From: Chakrabartia godavariana
GTDB taxonomy: Bacteria > Pseudomonadota > Alphaproteobacteria > Sphingomonadales > Sphingomonadaceae
DNA: 64,000 bases
Direction of reading: 5' to 3'
NCBI GenBank assembly: GCA_005518185.1
Contig: RKSN01000001.1
Span: forward strand, 496,501 to 560,500
The notes beneath the pieces are model-generated. The model was not told the origin of the DNA. It saw only the letters and a list, made by a program, of their open reading frames with translations, and searched no databases. Positions 51,441-62,363 of this stretch are shown in pieces; position 1 is the stretch's first letter; each line of letters opens with the position of its first letter. A program made the position numbers and the translations under genes.

Positions 51441-52541
51441 GTGCGTATTGGAATTCTGACGGGCGGTGGCGACGTGCCGGGCCTCAATGCCTGCATCCGG
51501 TCGATCACGCTGTCCGCGCTCGATCTCGGCTGGTCGGTCACCGGAATCCGGCGCGGCTGGCAGGGTCTGCTGGACGTTGATCCGGCCAGCGCCATCAGCC
51601 GGGCGGACAACCTGCTCGAACTCGGGCGGGAGACGGTGCGCGGCGTGGACCGCGTTGGCGGCACGATGCTGCACAGCTCGCGGCTTGATCCGCGCACGCG
51701 GCCGGAAGGGGACCGGTCAACCGAGGTGGTGGAAAAGCTTGCTGCGCTGGGCATCGATGCGGTGTGCGCCATGGGCGGGGATGGCACGCTGCGCTTTGCC
51801 GCGCACCTCTCATCCATGGGGGTGCCTGTGATCTCCATTCCCAAGACGATGGACAATGACGTGTTCGGCACGGACTATTGCATTGGTTTTTCGACCGCCG
51901 TCAGCCGGTCGGTCGAGGCGATCAATGCGCTGCGCACGACGGCAGCCAGCCATGAGCGCATCGCCATTGTCGAACTGTTCGGCCGCCGGTCGGGCGAAAC
52001 GGCACTGATGGCAGGCTTTCTGGCGCAGGTGGACCGCACCGTCATTGCCGAGGTGCCCGCCGATGTGGAGGTGCTGATGCCGCTGCTGAAGGCGGACAAG
52101 GCCTCCAATCCGGAAAGCTACGCCATCTGCGTCGTCTCCGAAGGGGCGACGCTCAAGGGGCAGGTCGGATTGGGCGAGGACATCGGCAAATCGGCGAGCG
52201 ACCGGACGCATGAGGGGATCGGGCAGATATTGGCGCGCGAAGTCGTTGCGCGGACCGGCCACGGCACCATCGTGCAGGAACTGGCCTATCTGATGCGGGC
52301 GGGCTCGCCCGATGCGCTTGACCGGATGGTCGGCTTTGCCTTTGGCGCGCTTGCGGTCCAGCTGCTGCACAGCGGGCAGTCGGGCCGGATGCTCTCGCTC
52401 ACCGGCGGCAACTACACGCATGTGCCCATCGACACGCTGCTGCAGCAGCGCAAATCCGTTGATGTTTCCGCGCTTTACGATCCCGCCACGTATCGAGCTT
52501 CGCTCGTGCGGATCGAAGGGATGCCCATGCTCCTCTACTGA
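51441..52541 (+). CDS. 6-phosphofructokinase (group III-like)
   Basis: This 366-aa PFK has the N-terminal loop ILTGGGDVPGLN, the phosphate-donor site MGGDGTLRFA, the catalytic segment IPKTMDNDVFGTDYCIGFST and the substrate arginine region ELFGRRSGETAL. Gly in GGDGT points to ATP as donor, while Lys in PKTMDND is the residue typical of pyrophosphate-type enzymes, so donor use needs testing. It starts at GTG with GGAAGGG upstream. It would give glycolytic capacity that many sphingomonads lack. Confidence 0.87.
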   Translation: MRIGILTGGGDVPGLNACIRSITLSALDLGWSVTGIRRGWQGLLDVDPASAISRADNLLELGRETVRGVDRVGGTMLHSSRLDPRTRPEGDRSTEVVEKLAALGIDAVCAMGGDGTLRFAAHLSSMGVPVISIPKTMDNDVFGTDYCIGFSTAVSRSVEAINALRTTAASHERIAIVELFGRRSGETALMAGFLAQVDRTVIAEVPADVEVLMPLLKADKASNPESYAICVVSEGATLKGQVGLGEDIGKSASDRTHEGIGQILAREVVARTGHGTIVQELAYLMRAGSPDALDRMVGFAFGALAVQLLHSGQSGRMLSLTGGNYTHVPIDTLLQQRKSVDVSALYDPATYRASLVRIEGMPMLLY

Positions 52542-52656
52542 CGGATCAGCCGAGGCGTGGCCGCGTCCGGCTGCGGAACGCGCCTGTCCGCCATTTGTTT
52601 CGATCGGACCTTGCTGCGCAGGAGCGGGCAGGGCGCGTAACAAAGTGGAGATAGTC

Positions 52657-53139
52657 ATGAAGGTTCTCATTTGCTCGGCTGTCGCGTTGGCGATGGCCTC
52701 GCCTGCCGTCGCACAGAAGACGGGCACGGCGAAAAGTCCCGATCATTCGATGTCGATGTACAAGCCGGACGGATCGATGAACGACAATGCGGCGACGCCT
52801 GCCACCCCGGCGACGCCTGCGGACCCGTCCGCCGGCACGGCCGCGACGCCGGCGACCCCCGCCACACCGTCGTCCTCTGCACAGGCAAACGACCCTGAAA
52901 CCATCCTGAAGACCGAATTTCCGGTCTATGACAAGGATACGAGCGGGAGCCTGAGCAAGGAGGAGTTCTCAACCTGGCTGCTCGCGCTCAAAAAGGCGGC
53001 GCCGCAGCAGACGCCGCTCACCGACCAGCAGCAGAGCGAGTGGCTCACCAAGGCCTTTGCCGATGCCGATGCCGACAAGAGCACCTCAGTCTCGCTCGCC
53101 GAGCTGACCACCTATCTGACGCGCGGTTCCAAGAGCTGA
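52657..53139 (+). CDS. Exported EF-hand domain protein with Ala-Thr-Pro repeats
   Basis: This 160-aa protein has a signal peptide (cleavage after AVA), a low-complexity ATPATPATPAD-type linker (about residues 45-75) and two EF-hand loops (YDKDTSGSLSKEEF and DADADKSTSVSLAEL). It probably binds calcium in the periplasm or at the surface. It follows pfk after 115 bases and is closed by a terminator. No partner is evident. Confidence 0.87.
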   Translation: MKVLICSAVALAMASPAVAQKTGTAKSPDHSMSMYKPDGSMNDNAATPATPATPADPSAGTAATPATPATPSSSAQANDPETILKTEFPVYDKDTSGSLSKEEFSTWLLALKKAAPQQTPLTDQQQSEWLTKAFADADADKSTSVSLAELTTYLTRGSKS

Positions 53140-53170
53140 GCGTCCGTTTCCCCCGAGTCCCACACATCCT

Positions 53171-53201
53171 GGCCTCCGCCTTCGGGCGGGGGCCGTTTTC
53201 T
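53171..53201 (+). terminator. Intrinsic terminator after the EF-hand gene
   Basis: GGCCTCCGCC pairs with GGCGGGGGCC (one G-U) across a TTCG tetraloop and is followed by GTTTTCTGT. Confidence 0.88.
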
Positions 53202-53202
53202 G

Positions 53203-53886
53203 TCAGATCAGGCCCGCCGCACGTAGCGAGGTGTGCTTGTCGGAGCCGATGATGATGTGGTCATGCACGACAATGCCGAGCTTGCGGCCTGCCTCGGCAA
53301 TGTCCTTGGTCAGCTGGATATCGGCGCGGCTCGGCGCGGGATCGCCTGAGGGGTGATTGTGGACGAGGATGATCGCCGCCGACCCGAGGTCCAACGCGCG
53401 GCGGATGACCTCCCGCACATAGACGGCCGCCTGATCGATCGACCCTTCGGACATGACCTCGTCACGGATCAGCATGTTGCGCGCATTGAGATGCAGCACG
53501 CGGACGCGCTCAATCGTCAGCGACGCCATGTCGATGCGCAGATAATCGAGCAGGGCCTGCCAGTTGCTGAGGATCGGCTGGTTGCGGATCGGATCGCTCA
53601 ACATGCGCAGCGTTGCGGCCTGCACGATTTTCAGCGCCGCCACCGTCCCTTCGCTCACCCCGCCATTGCGTGCGATTGATTCTCCGTCGGCGGTCAGCAG
53701 GCCGCTGATTCCTCCAAATTCATGGAGCAGCTTTTTCGCCAGCGGCTTGGTGTCGCGGCGGGGGATCGCCAAACCGAGAAGATATTCAATGACTTCGTGG
53801 TCGAGCAGCGCCTCGCCGCCGCCTTCGAACAGCCGCTTGCGCAGCCGGGCGCGATGCCCCGTCCCGTCGGTTGTCTCCCCGTTCAT
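53203..53886 (-). CDS. radC: RadC family JAB-domain protein
   Basis: This 227-aa protein has an N-terminal helix-hairpin-helix-like region (about 10-90, with LLDHEVIEYLLGLAIPRRDTKPLAKKLL) and a C-terminal JAB/MPN metalloprotease-like domain with the JAMM motif HNHPSGDPAPSRAD. Despite the name, a direct DNA-repair role is doubtful in the family. The start at MNGETTDG is chosen because upstream residues do not fit. It is divergent from ydbH. Confidence 0.92.
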   Translation of the reverse strand: MNGETTDGTGHRARLRKRLFEGGGEALLDHEVIEYLLGLAIPRRDTKPLAKKLLHEFGGISGLLTADGESIARNGGVSEGTVAALKIVQAATLRMLSDPIRNQPILSNWQALLDYLRIDMASLTIERVRVLHLNARNMLIRDEVMSEGSIDQAAVYVREVIRRALDLGSAAIILVHNHPSGDPAPSRADIQLTKDIAEAGRKLGIVVHDHIIIGSDKHTSLRAAGLI

Positions 53887-53962
53887 CAAACACAGGCTAT
53901 CCTGCGTCCATGGCTTGCGCAATTGCGCTTGATCGGGAGCAATAAAGCGGCTTGGTAGAGGC

Positions 53963-56900
53963 ATGACGGTCCGTCCCGGCATCAAATATGGCGCGCTTGC
54001 CGTGGCAGGCGTTGGTGCTGCGGCGGTGGTTGCGGTCTGGTCCTATCGTGAGCCGATCGCCCGCGACGCCATTGACGATTATCTCGCCGCGCGCGGCGTG
54101 CCGGCAAGCTATGACATTCGCGCGATCGAGACGCGGCGGCAGCGGCTTGAACATATCCGCATTGGCAATCCGGCCCATCCCGACCTGACCGCTGACTGGG
54201 CCGAAATCGATGTCGGCCCGAGCCTCTCCGGCCTTACCGTCAAGGCGGTGCGTGCGGGCGGCGTGCGCCTGCGCGGGCGGCTTGTTCAGGGTGGCCTTAC
54301 TTTGGGGACGGTCGATCGCTTGCTCCCGGCGCGGTCGGGCGCACCTTTCCGGCTGCCCGATATTGATCTGTCGCTGGAAGATGCGCGGATGCGGCTGGAC
54401 ACGCCCTATGGCCAGATCGGCGCCAAGGTCGACGGGCAGGGCGATCTGCGTGGCGGCTTTGAAGGGAAGCTCGCGCTCGTCGCACCCACGCTGGCGCGCG
54501 ACGTCCGCTGCGCCGCCCAAGGCGTCACAGCCTATGGCGACATCTCGATCATTGCGCGGCGACCGACCTTTCAGGGGCCGGTGCGGCTCGCCAGCCTGAA
54601 TTGCGGGTCATTGCGCGGGACGGAGGGCGCCCTGCTGCTCGATGCGAGCGTTGCGGAAAGCGGGGCGGACTGGCGCGGATCGGGCAATCTGGACCTCCGC
54701 CGGGCGTCCGTGCCCGGTGCGCGCGCGGCCGATGTGAAAGCCCGCGCTGCCTTCCGGGGGGATGACCGCAAGACCGACGCCGACGTTACGCTGCGCCTGG
54801 GCGAACTGATCGCAGGAGATGTGCGGGCAGCGCGCACGCTGATCGCCGGGCAGGCGACCTTGGGCAGGCGCGGCCTCGTCTTCAACGGGCGTCTGGCGGC
54901 CGCGGACGTCGCTGCGCCGCGCCTTGTCTCACGTGCTGCGGGGCGACTGTCAGCGGTGCCGCCGGGGCTCCCCGTCTCGCCCGCCGCGCGGCAGCTGGCG
55001 CAGGCGTTGACCGGCCTCAATCGCGGCATGGCCGGGCGGGCCTCGATCGCGCTCAGCTATGTCGATGCCCAGCCGACCTTCGCGCTGTCCGACCTGAGGG
55101 TCTCCAGCGCCAGTGGCGCAGGCTTCGACCTCTCCGGCAAGGATGTCGTCACCTATGACGAACGCGGCACCCGGCTGTCGGGCCTAGCGCGCTTTGGTGG
55201 CGGTGGCTTTCCGGCTGGCGGGGCCGAACTGAGCGGCGCCGGGGGCATTGCCCGGTTGGCGCCCTTTATATCGAACGGAAGCCGGATCGTCCTTGCGCCC
55301 GTCCGCTTCGCTGCGCTGAAGGACGGTCTGTCGGTCGACACACAAGCCGTGATCGACGGGCCGTTGGGCAGCGGGCGCATCACGGGCCTTGTCGTCCCCC
55401 TGCGGCTTGCGCCGGGGCGTGCCTTCCCTTCGGGATGCCTCCCCGTCGCCTTCCGTCAGCTGCGCGTGGCGGCGCTGCGGATCGGGCCGACCCGGCTGGC
55501 GCCCTGCCTGACAGATCAGGGCATCACGATTGCCGCGCCCAGGCTGCGCGGGGCGATGGGCGCCAGCCCCTTCCGCCTCGATGCCGCTGCCGGGCGGTAC
55601 AGCTATGGCGATGGCGGTTTCCGCCTGACGGGCGTCGATGCAGCCATTGGTGGCGCGGATCGGCTGAGCCGGATCAACGCCGATGTGCTTGATGGACGCA
55701 GCGTTGCGGGCGGATTTTCCGGGACCGTGAATGGCGCGGCGGGGCAGATCGGCGCGGTGCCGCTGCGGCTTTCGGAAGCGGCCGGGCGTTGGTCCTTCCG
55801 GTCAGGCATGCTGCGGATCGACGGCGATGGAACGCTGTCCGACACCGCACCGGACCGCCGCTTCCTCCCGATGCGGGCGGCGGACATGCGCGTGACGCTG
55901 CGTGGCGGGCAGGTGCATGGAACCGTGCGCCTTGCCGAGCCGAAGAGCGGCGCCGAGGTGGCCGATGTCGCGTTCGGGCATGATCTCGCTTCGGGCGTCG
56001 GCAGCGCGGACCTGGACGTCGCGGCCCTCACCTTTGGTCCGCGCCTTCAGCCTGAGGCGATCACCCCCAAGACGCTGGGCGTCGTCGCCAATGTGTTTGG
56101 CACTGTGCGCGGACGCGGGCGGATCGACTGGACGGGCGATGCGGTCCGCAGCACGGGCCAGTTCCGTACCGAGGGACTGAATTTCGCGGCGGCCTTTGGT
56201 CCCGTTGAGGGGATGAAGGGCGAAATTGCCTTTTCCGACCTGCTCGGGCTCGTGACGGCACCCGATCAGAAGGTGACGATTGCCGCGATCAATCCGGGGA
56301 TTGCGGTGACGCAAGGGGTCATCACCTATCGGCTGCTGCCCGGCTATCGCGCGCAGGTCGATGGCGGACGCTGGCCCTTTGCCGGGGGCTTTCTCATTCT
56401 GGAGCCGACCGTCCTCGACATGTCCTCGGCGGCTGCTCGGCGGCTCACCTTCCGGGTCGAGGGGCTGGACGCCGCACGCTTCATCGCGGCGATGGAGTTC
56501 GATAACGTCGCCGCGACCGGCATTTTTGATGGCGAACTGCCGATGGTGTTTGACGATCAGGGTGGGCGGATCGTCGGCGGCAAACTCGTCGCCCGTGGCG
56601 GCGGGACTTTGTCCTATGTGGGGCAGGTGTCCAACGAGAACCTCGGCACCATGGGCCGCTTTGCCTTCGATGCGCTGAAGTCGATGAAATATGACCGTCT
56701 GGCGATCGATCTTGATGGGGCGATTGACGGCGATGTCATCACACGGATCAGCTTTGCCGGGGTGAATCAGGCGCCGATCGATGGCGGGCGGGCGAAGCTG
56801 CCCATCAAAATCTTGGGCGCGACCAATTTGCCGTTCATTTTCAACGTGACGATTACCGCCAAATTCCGCCAGCTTTTTGACATGGCGCGCAGTTTCAACG

Positions 56901-57010
56901 ACCCATCGATCCTCATCAACCGCATGGTTCCGAAGCTGGAGCCCCTGCCAGTCGATGAACGCAAGCCCCCCAAAGCCGTTCAGCCCCCCGAAAGCGGACG
57001 CCAGCCATAA
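53963..57010 (+). CDS. ydbH: YdbH-like AsmA-family intermembrane lipid-transport protein
   Basis: This 1015-aa protein has one N-terminal membrane anchor (about 10-28) and a very long beta-rich periplasmic region. The C-terminal YdbH (dicarboxylate-transport-like) domain ends with GATNLPFIFNVTITAKFRQLFDMARSFNDPS. YdbH is one of the bridge-like AsmA paralogues that move phospholipid between inner and outer membrane. It heads the ydbH-ynbE-ydbL operon; YnbE is thought to dock its outer end. Confidence 0.9.
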   Translation: MTVRPGIKYGALAVAGVGAAAVVAVWSYREPIARDAIDDYLAARGVPASYDIRAIETRRQRLEHIRIGNPAHPDLTADWAEIDVGPSLSGLTVKAVRAGGVRLRGRLVQGGLTLGTVDRLLPARSGAPFRLPDIDLSLEDARMRLDTPYGQIGAKVDGQGDLRGGFEGKLALVAPTLARDVRCAAQGVTAYGDISIIARRPTFQGPVRLASLNCGSLRGTEGALLLDASVAESGADWRGSGNLDLRRASVPGARAADVKARAAFRGDDRKTDADVTLRLGELIAGDVRAARTLIAGQATLGRRGLVFNGRLAAADVAAPRLVSRAAGRLSAVPPGLPVSPAARQLAQALTGLNRGMAGRASIALSYVDAQPTFALSDLRVSSASGAGFDLSGKDVVTYDERGTRLSGLARFGGGGFPAGGAELSGAGGIARLAPFISNGSRIVLAPVRFAALKDGLSVDTQAVIDGPLGSGRITGLVVPLRLAPGRAFPSGCLPVAFRQLRVAALRIGPTRLAPCLTDQGITIAAPRLRGAMGASPFRLDAAAGRYSYGDGGFRLTGVDAAIGGADRLSRINADVLDGRSVAGGFSGTVNGAAGQIGAVPLRLSEAAGRWSFRSGMLRIDGDGTLSDTAPDRRFLPMRAADMRVTLRGGQVHGTVRLAEPKSGAEVADVAFGHDLASGVGSADLDVAALTFGPRLQPEAITPKTLGVVANVFGTVRGRGRIDWTGDAVRSTGQFRTEGLNFAAAFGPVEGMKGEIAFSDLLGLVTAPDQKVTIAAINPGIAVTQGVITYRLLPGYRAQVDGGRWPFAGGFLILEPTVLDMSSAAARRLTFRVEGLDAARFIAAMEFDNVAATGIFDGELPMVFDDQGGRIVGGKLVARGGGTLSYVGQVSNENLGTMGRFAFDALKSMKYDRLAIDLDGAIDGDVITRISFAGVNQAPIDGGRAKLPIKILGATNLPFIFNVTITAKFRQLFDMARSFNDPSILINRMVPKLEPLPVDERKPPKAVQPPESGRQP

Positions 57011-57057
57011 GGAAGACGTTGTTGACGCACAGACGATCAGATGCGAACCCGGTGGCT

Positions 57058-57246
57058 ATGAAGCAGGCCATTCCCTTTTCAGGCTTTGCCGCCGCGGCTC
57101 TCCTTGCCGGGTGCGTGCAAATTCAGGCGCCGGACAAGCCCATCGAGATCAACCTGAACGTCAACATCAAGCAGGAGGTCGTCCTCACCCTCAAAAAGGA
57201 TGCGGAGGATCTGGTGAACAACAATCCGGAGCTGTTTCCGCAATGA
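57058..57246 (+). CDS. ynbE: YnbE family outer-membrane lipoprotein
   Basis: This 62-aa lipoprotein has the lipobox LLAGC and the family body IQAPDKPIEINLNVNIKQEVVLTL followed by VNNNPELFP. YnbE works with YdbH in the envelope lipid bridge. The ATG 57058 gives a normal lipoprotein signal; TTG 57019 behind AAGGAAG is an alternative with a longer N-terminus. Its stop overlaps the ydbL start. Confidence 0.92.
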   Translation: MKQAIPFSGFAAAALLAGCVQIQAPDKPIEINLNVNIKQEVVLTLKKDAEDLVNNNPELFPQ

Positions 57247-57635
57247 CGCTTTCTCGTAGAACGCTCGCTCTCGCCGGTGTGGCCGCCCTTCTGGTCGGCG
57301 CGGCCGGCGTCGCTTATGCCCAGTCCACGGGCGCCGTCACGGCGGCGCTTGGCAGCGGGGCGGTCGGCGAACAGGCCGATGGCTATCTCGGTTTTCGCGG
57401 CACGCCGTCCGAGGCGCTGCGCGATGAGGTGGATGCGATCAACATCAAGCGGCGCGAAGCCTATACCAAGCTGGCGGCGCAGCGCGGCGTGACAGTGAAG
57501 GACGTCGCGGCCACGGTCGGTTGCGAGACGCTGCAAAAGCGGGTCGCAACCGGGCGCTCTTACCTTCTCCCTGATGGCGTCTGGCGCACCAAGGGGGCAG
57601 ACCCCATCGCGCTTCCGGCCTATTGCGGGAGCTAG
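57243..57635 (+). CDS. ydbL: YdbL family periplasmic protein (DUF1318)
   Basis: This 130-aa protein has a signal peptide (cleavage near AYAQS) and the YdbL pattern: GAVGEQADGYLGF, VDAINIKRREAYTKLAAQRGVTVKDVAATVGCETL, then GRSYLLPDGVWRTK. It probably regulates or protects the YdbH-YnbE complex. The ATG overlaps the ynbE stop (ATGA). It ends the operon and converges with the TSUP gene. Confidence 0.92.
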   Translation: MTLSRRTLALAGVAALLVGAAGVAYAQSTGAVTAALGSGAVGEQADGYLGFRGTPSEALRDEVDAINIKRREAYTKLAAQRGVTVKDVAATVGCETLQKRVATGRSYLLPDGVWRTKGADPIALPAYCGS

Positions 57636-57653
57636 GTCCCGGCTTCGGCTGGA

Positions 57654-58427
57654 TCAGGCGAGCGCCTTGTAAAGGCTGAACACGCTCGTCGCCGTCAGGA
57701 TCGTCCCGACCATGTACAGCAGCCGCTTGGCGGGAATACGCTTGGCCAGCACGGCGCCCAGCGGGGCCGCGAGCAGGCCGCCGATCGTCAGGCCGACGGC
57801 AGCGATGGTGAAAGCCTCCAGCCCGATCGTCGCGATGAAGGTCAGCGAGATGACCGAGGTCAGGAAGAATTCCGCCGTGTTGACCGTGCCGATCGTCTGA
57901 CGCGGTTCGGTGCCCTGCACGAGCAGGTTCGACGTCACAACCGGGCCCCAGCCGCCGCCGCCCGCCGCATCGAGGAAGCCGCCGATCAGGCCGAGCGGTT
58001 CAACAACCTTGGGCGCCTTGTGGACGTGGTTGTGGCTCATTTCCCAGGCACGCCAGAGCAGGTAAACACCAATACAGGCGAGATAGCCCATGACGAACGG
58101 GCGTGCGGCCTTCGCATCGATATTGGCGAGCAGGTAGGCGCCGGTAATGCCGCCGATCATGCCCGGGATCACCAACCGGGCGAACAGCTTCCAGTTCACG
58201 TTTTTGTGGATCGTATGGCTGATCGCCGATGCGGCCGTGGTGAAGGTTTCGACCAGATGCACGCTCGCCGACGCGCGCGCCGGCGGGATGCCCATGACGC
58301 TGACCAGCAGCGTGTTGGTGATGACGCCGAACGCCATGCCGAGCGCGCCATCGACGAGCTGCGCGATGAAGCCGACGCCGATAAAGGGGAGGATGGCCTG
58401 CAGATGGTCCAAGGTAAGTTCCGGCAT
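57654..58427 (-). CDS. TSUP (TauE/SafE) family permease
   Basis: This 257-aa inner-membrane protein has about eight hydrophobic segments in two repeats. The TauE/SafE features are GALGMAFGVITNTLLVSVMG and DAAGGGGWGPVVTSNLLVQG, with the conserved GGGxGP. Members export or import sulfite, sulfoacetate or related anions. The yezD and TonB-receptor genes upstream on the same strand hint at sulfur metabolism, as an inference. Confidence 0.9.
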   Translation of the reverse strand: MPELTLDHLQAILPFIGVGFIAQLVDGALGMAFGVITNTLLVSVMGIPPARASASVHLVETFTTAASAISHTIHKNVNWKLFARLVIPGMIGGITGAYLLANIDAKAARPFVMGYLACIGVYLLWRAWEMSHNHVHKAPKVVEPLGLIGGFLDAAGGGGWGPVVTSNLLVQGTEPRQTIGTVNTAEFFLTSVISLTFIATIGLEAFTIAAVGLTIGGLLAAPLGAVLAKRIPAKRLLYMVGTILTATSVFSLYKALA

Positions 58428-58612
58428 TCAGTTTGACCCCCCCTTTGGGTCTCTAACAGAGTTCACATCTATCGGGTTCTGCCGCCGCATCCAAGCGCGC
58501 GGCATAACCCTCTTATATGACAGCCGCCCCCTTCCACCTGTCCGGGCTCTCGGCAACGGAGATAAACTTTGTGCCGTTAAAGCCAGTGCAGAGCGGGGGT
58601 GGCTCAGCATGC

Positions 58613-61033
<2,421 letters not shown>

Positions 61034-61141
61034 GGATGCTTGCCCCTTATCTATCGAGAAAAGGGGTGCGTCCGGTGGTCCGGTCTGCACCCTGCGAGTC
61101 TGGGAGTTGTACCAAGGCAGCCAGAACGCGGCCGCCACCTC

Positions 61142-61315
61142 TCACGATTGGAAGCGCTTGCGTTCAGTGATGTCGACCTGAACAAGCTTGCCTTCGTGAA
61201 CTGTCAGATTGATGGCCCCGAACCGCAACCTTCCAAGCGCCTCGACAATCACGTTGATCGCCTCGTCGCGCACCGGCGCATTGCGTCCGCCTGTCGATGT
61301 CCTGATGTCTGTCAC
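61142..61315 (-). CDS. YezD family (DUF2292) small protein
   Basis: This 57-aa protein contains VRDEAINVIVEALGRLRFGAINLTVHEGKLVQVDITERKRF, which matches DUF2292/YezD. The family is often found beside sulfur-source uptake genes, and its function is unknown. It starts at GTG with AAAGGA about nine bases upstream. It precedes the TonB-dependent receptor gene. Confidence 0.85.
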   Translation of the reverse strand: MTDIRTSTGGRNAPVRDEAINVIVEALGRLRFGAINLTVHEGKLVQVDITERKRFQS

Positions 61316-61426
61316 CTTGCATCATCCTTTGCCAATCAATGAAAATAATACTCCACTAAAACGATAGATTATAGGAACGCAGCTTTTCTTTTCGGGCTGA
61401 AAGCCAAACCATAGGGCGTCCTGGTT

Positions 61427-62077
61427 TCAGGCAGCGGCGCGCAGCTGTTCTGCGTCGTGGGTCATGGTCACGGCCGGCCGGTCGATCCGTGCCTTCCGGC
61501 CAAAGCCAGCCAGCGCGACCAGCCGACCGAGCATGGCAAGCCCGGCGGGCCAGATCCCTAGCCCGGACGCGGCGTTGATATGGCCGAGTTCCCCTGCATC
61601 GACGAAATCCGTCCGCCACGTCCGTGCCAGACACCGCGCATGATCCAGCGTCGCATAATGGTCGTTCCGGCTGGCCGCGAGGATGGCCGGGAAGGGGAGG
61701 CGATTGCGCGCGCTGGGGCCGAATTCGCGCAGGCGGGCATGTGCCCCGTCGTGGTCACAGTCCGGCGGGGCGACGAGAAGCGCCCCGAAAACCTTGTTGC
61801 AGTGCCGCATTGTGCTGTCCGCCGCCCAATGAGCAACGGCATGGCACCCCAGGCTATGGGCCACCAGAATGACCGGTGCCTCGATTGCGCCGATGGTATC
61901 GTCGAGCCGGGACGTCCATGCTTGGCGCGTCGGGCTGGACCAGTTGCCGAGCTCGGCCTTGCTGGAATTGCGAAGAAGGTCGAGCCAGCGGCTCTGCCAA
62001 TGCGTCGGGCCGGAGTCGTTCAACCCCGGGACAATCAGAAAGTGCGGCTCCGTCCGTCCGCCAGCATATAATGTCAT
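61427..62077 (-). CDS. RBBP9/YdeN family serine hydrolase
   Basis: This 216-aa alpha/beta hydrolase has the family start LIVPGLNDSGPTHWQSRWLDLL, the nucleophile serine in AHSLGCHAVAHW and the catalytic histidine in GELGHINAASG. The substrate is unknown. The start is taken as ATG 62077, with GGAG eight bases upstream; GTG 62083 is possible. It lies upstream of yezD on the same strand, with about 110 bases between. Confidence 0.9.
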   Translation of the reverse strand: MTLYAGGRTEPHFLIVPGLNDSGPTHWQSRWLDLLRNSSKAELGNWSSPTRQAWTSRLDDTIGAIEAPVILVAHSLGCHAVAHWAADSTMRHCNKVFGALLVAPPDCDHDGAHARLREFGPSARNRLPFPAILAASRNDHYATLDHARCLARTWRTDFVDAGELGHINAASGLGIWPAGLAMLGRLVALAGFGRKARIDRPAVTMTHDAEQLRAAA

Positions 62078-62363
62078 GACCACATCTCCATCATTGATTG
62101 AGTCGGGTCGCGTTGACGCGTGAGAGGAAGGCTGCGCGTCGTTCCGCCGCCCCGCAATGCCTATGCGACGAGTCGAGTTTCGGCTGCGACTAAATCCTAC
62201 TTGATCGATAGGAATAAGATAAATTGCCGCTTGCCAAGCGGGAGGGACGGCGGCATTTGAATGTCATCGGGGCAAAGCAACCTCCCGGTCAGGCCGTCGC
62301 GTACCGTGCATCGGCCCAAGCGTTGCCTTCACGGCCCGTCACGCGCGGGCAAGGGAGGTTTGC

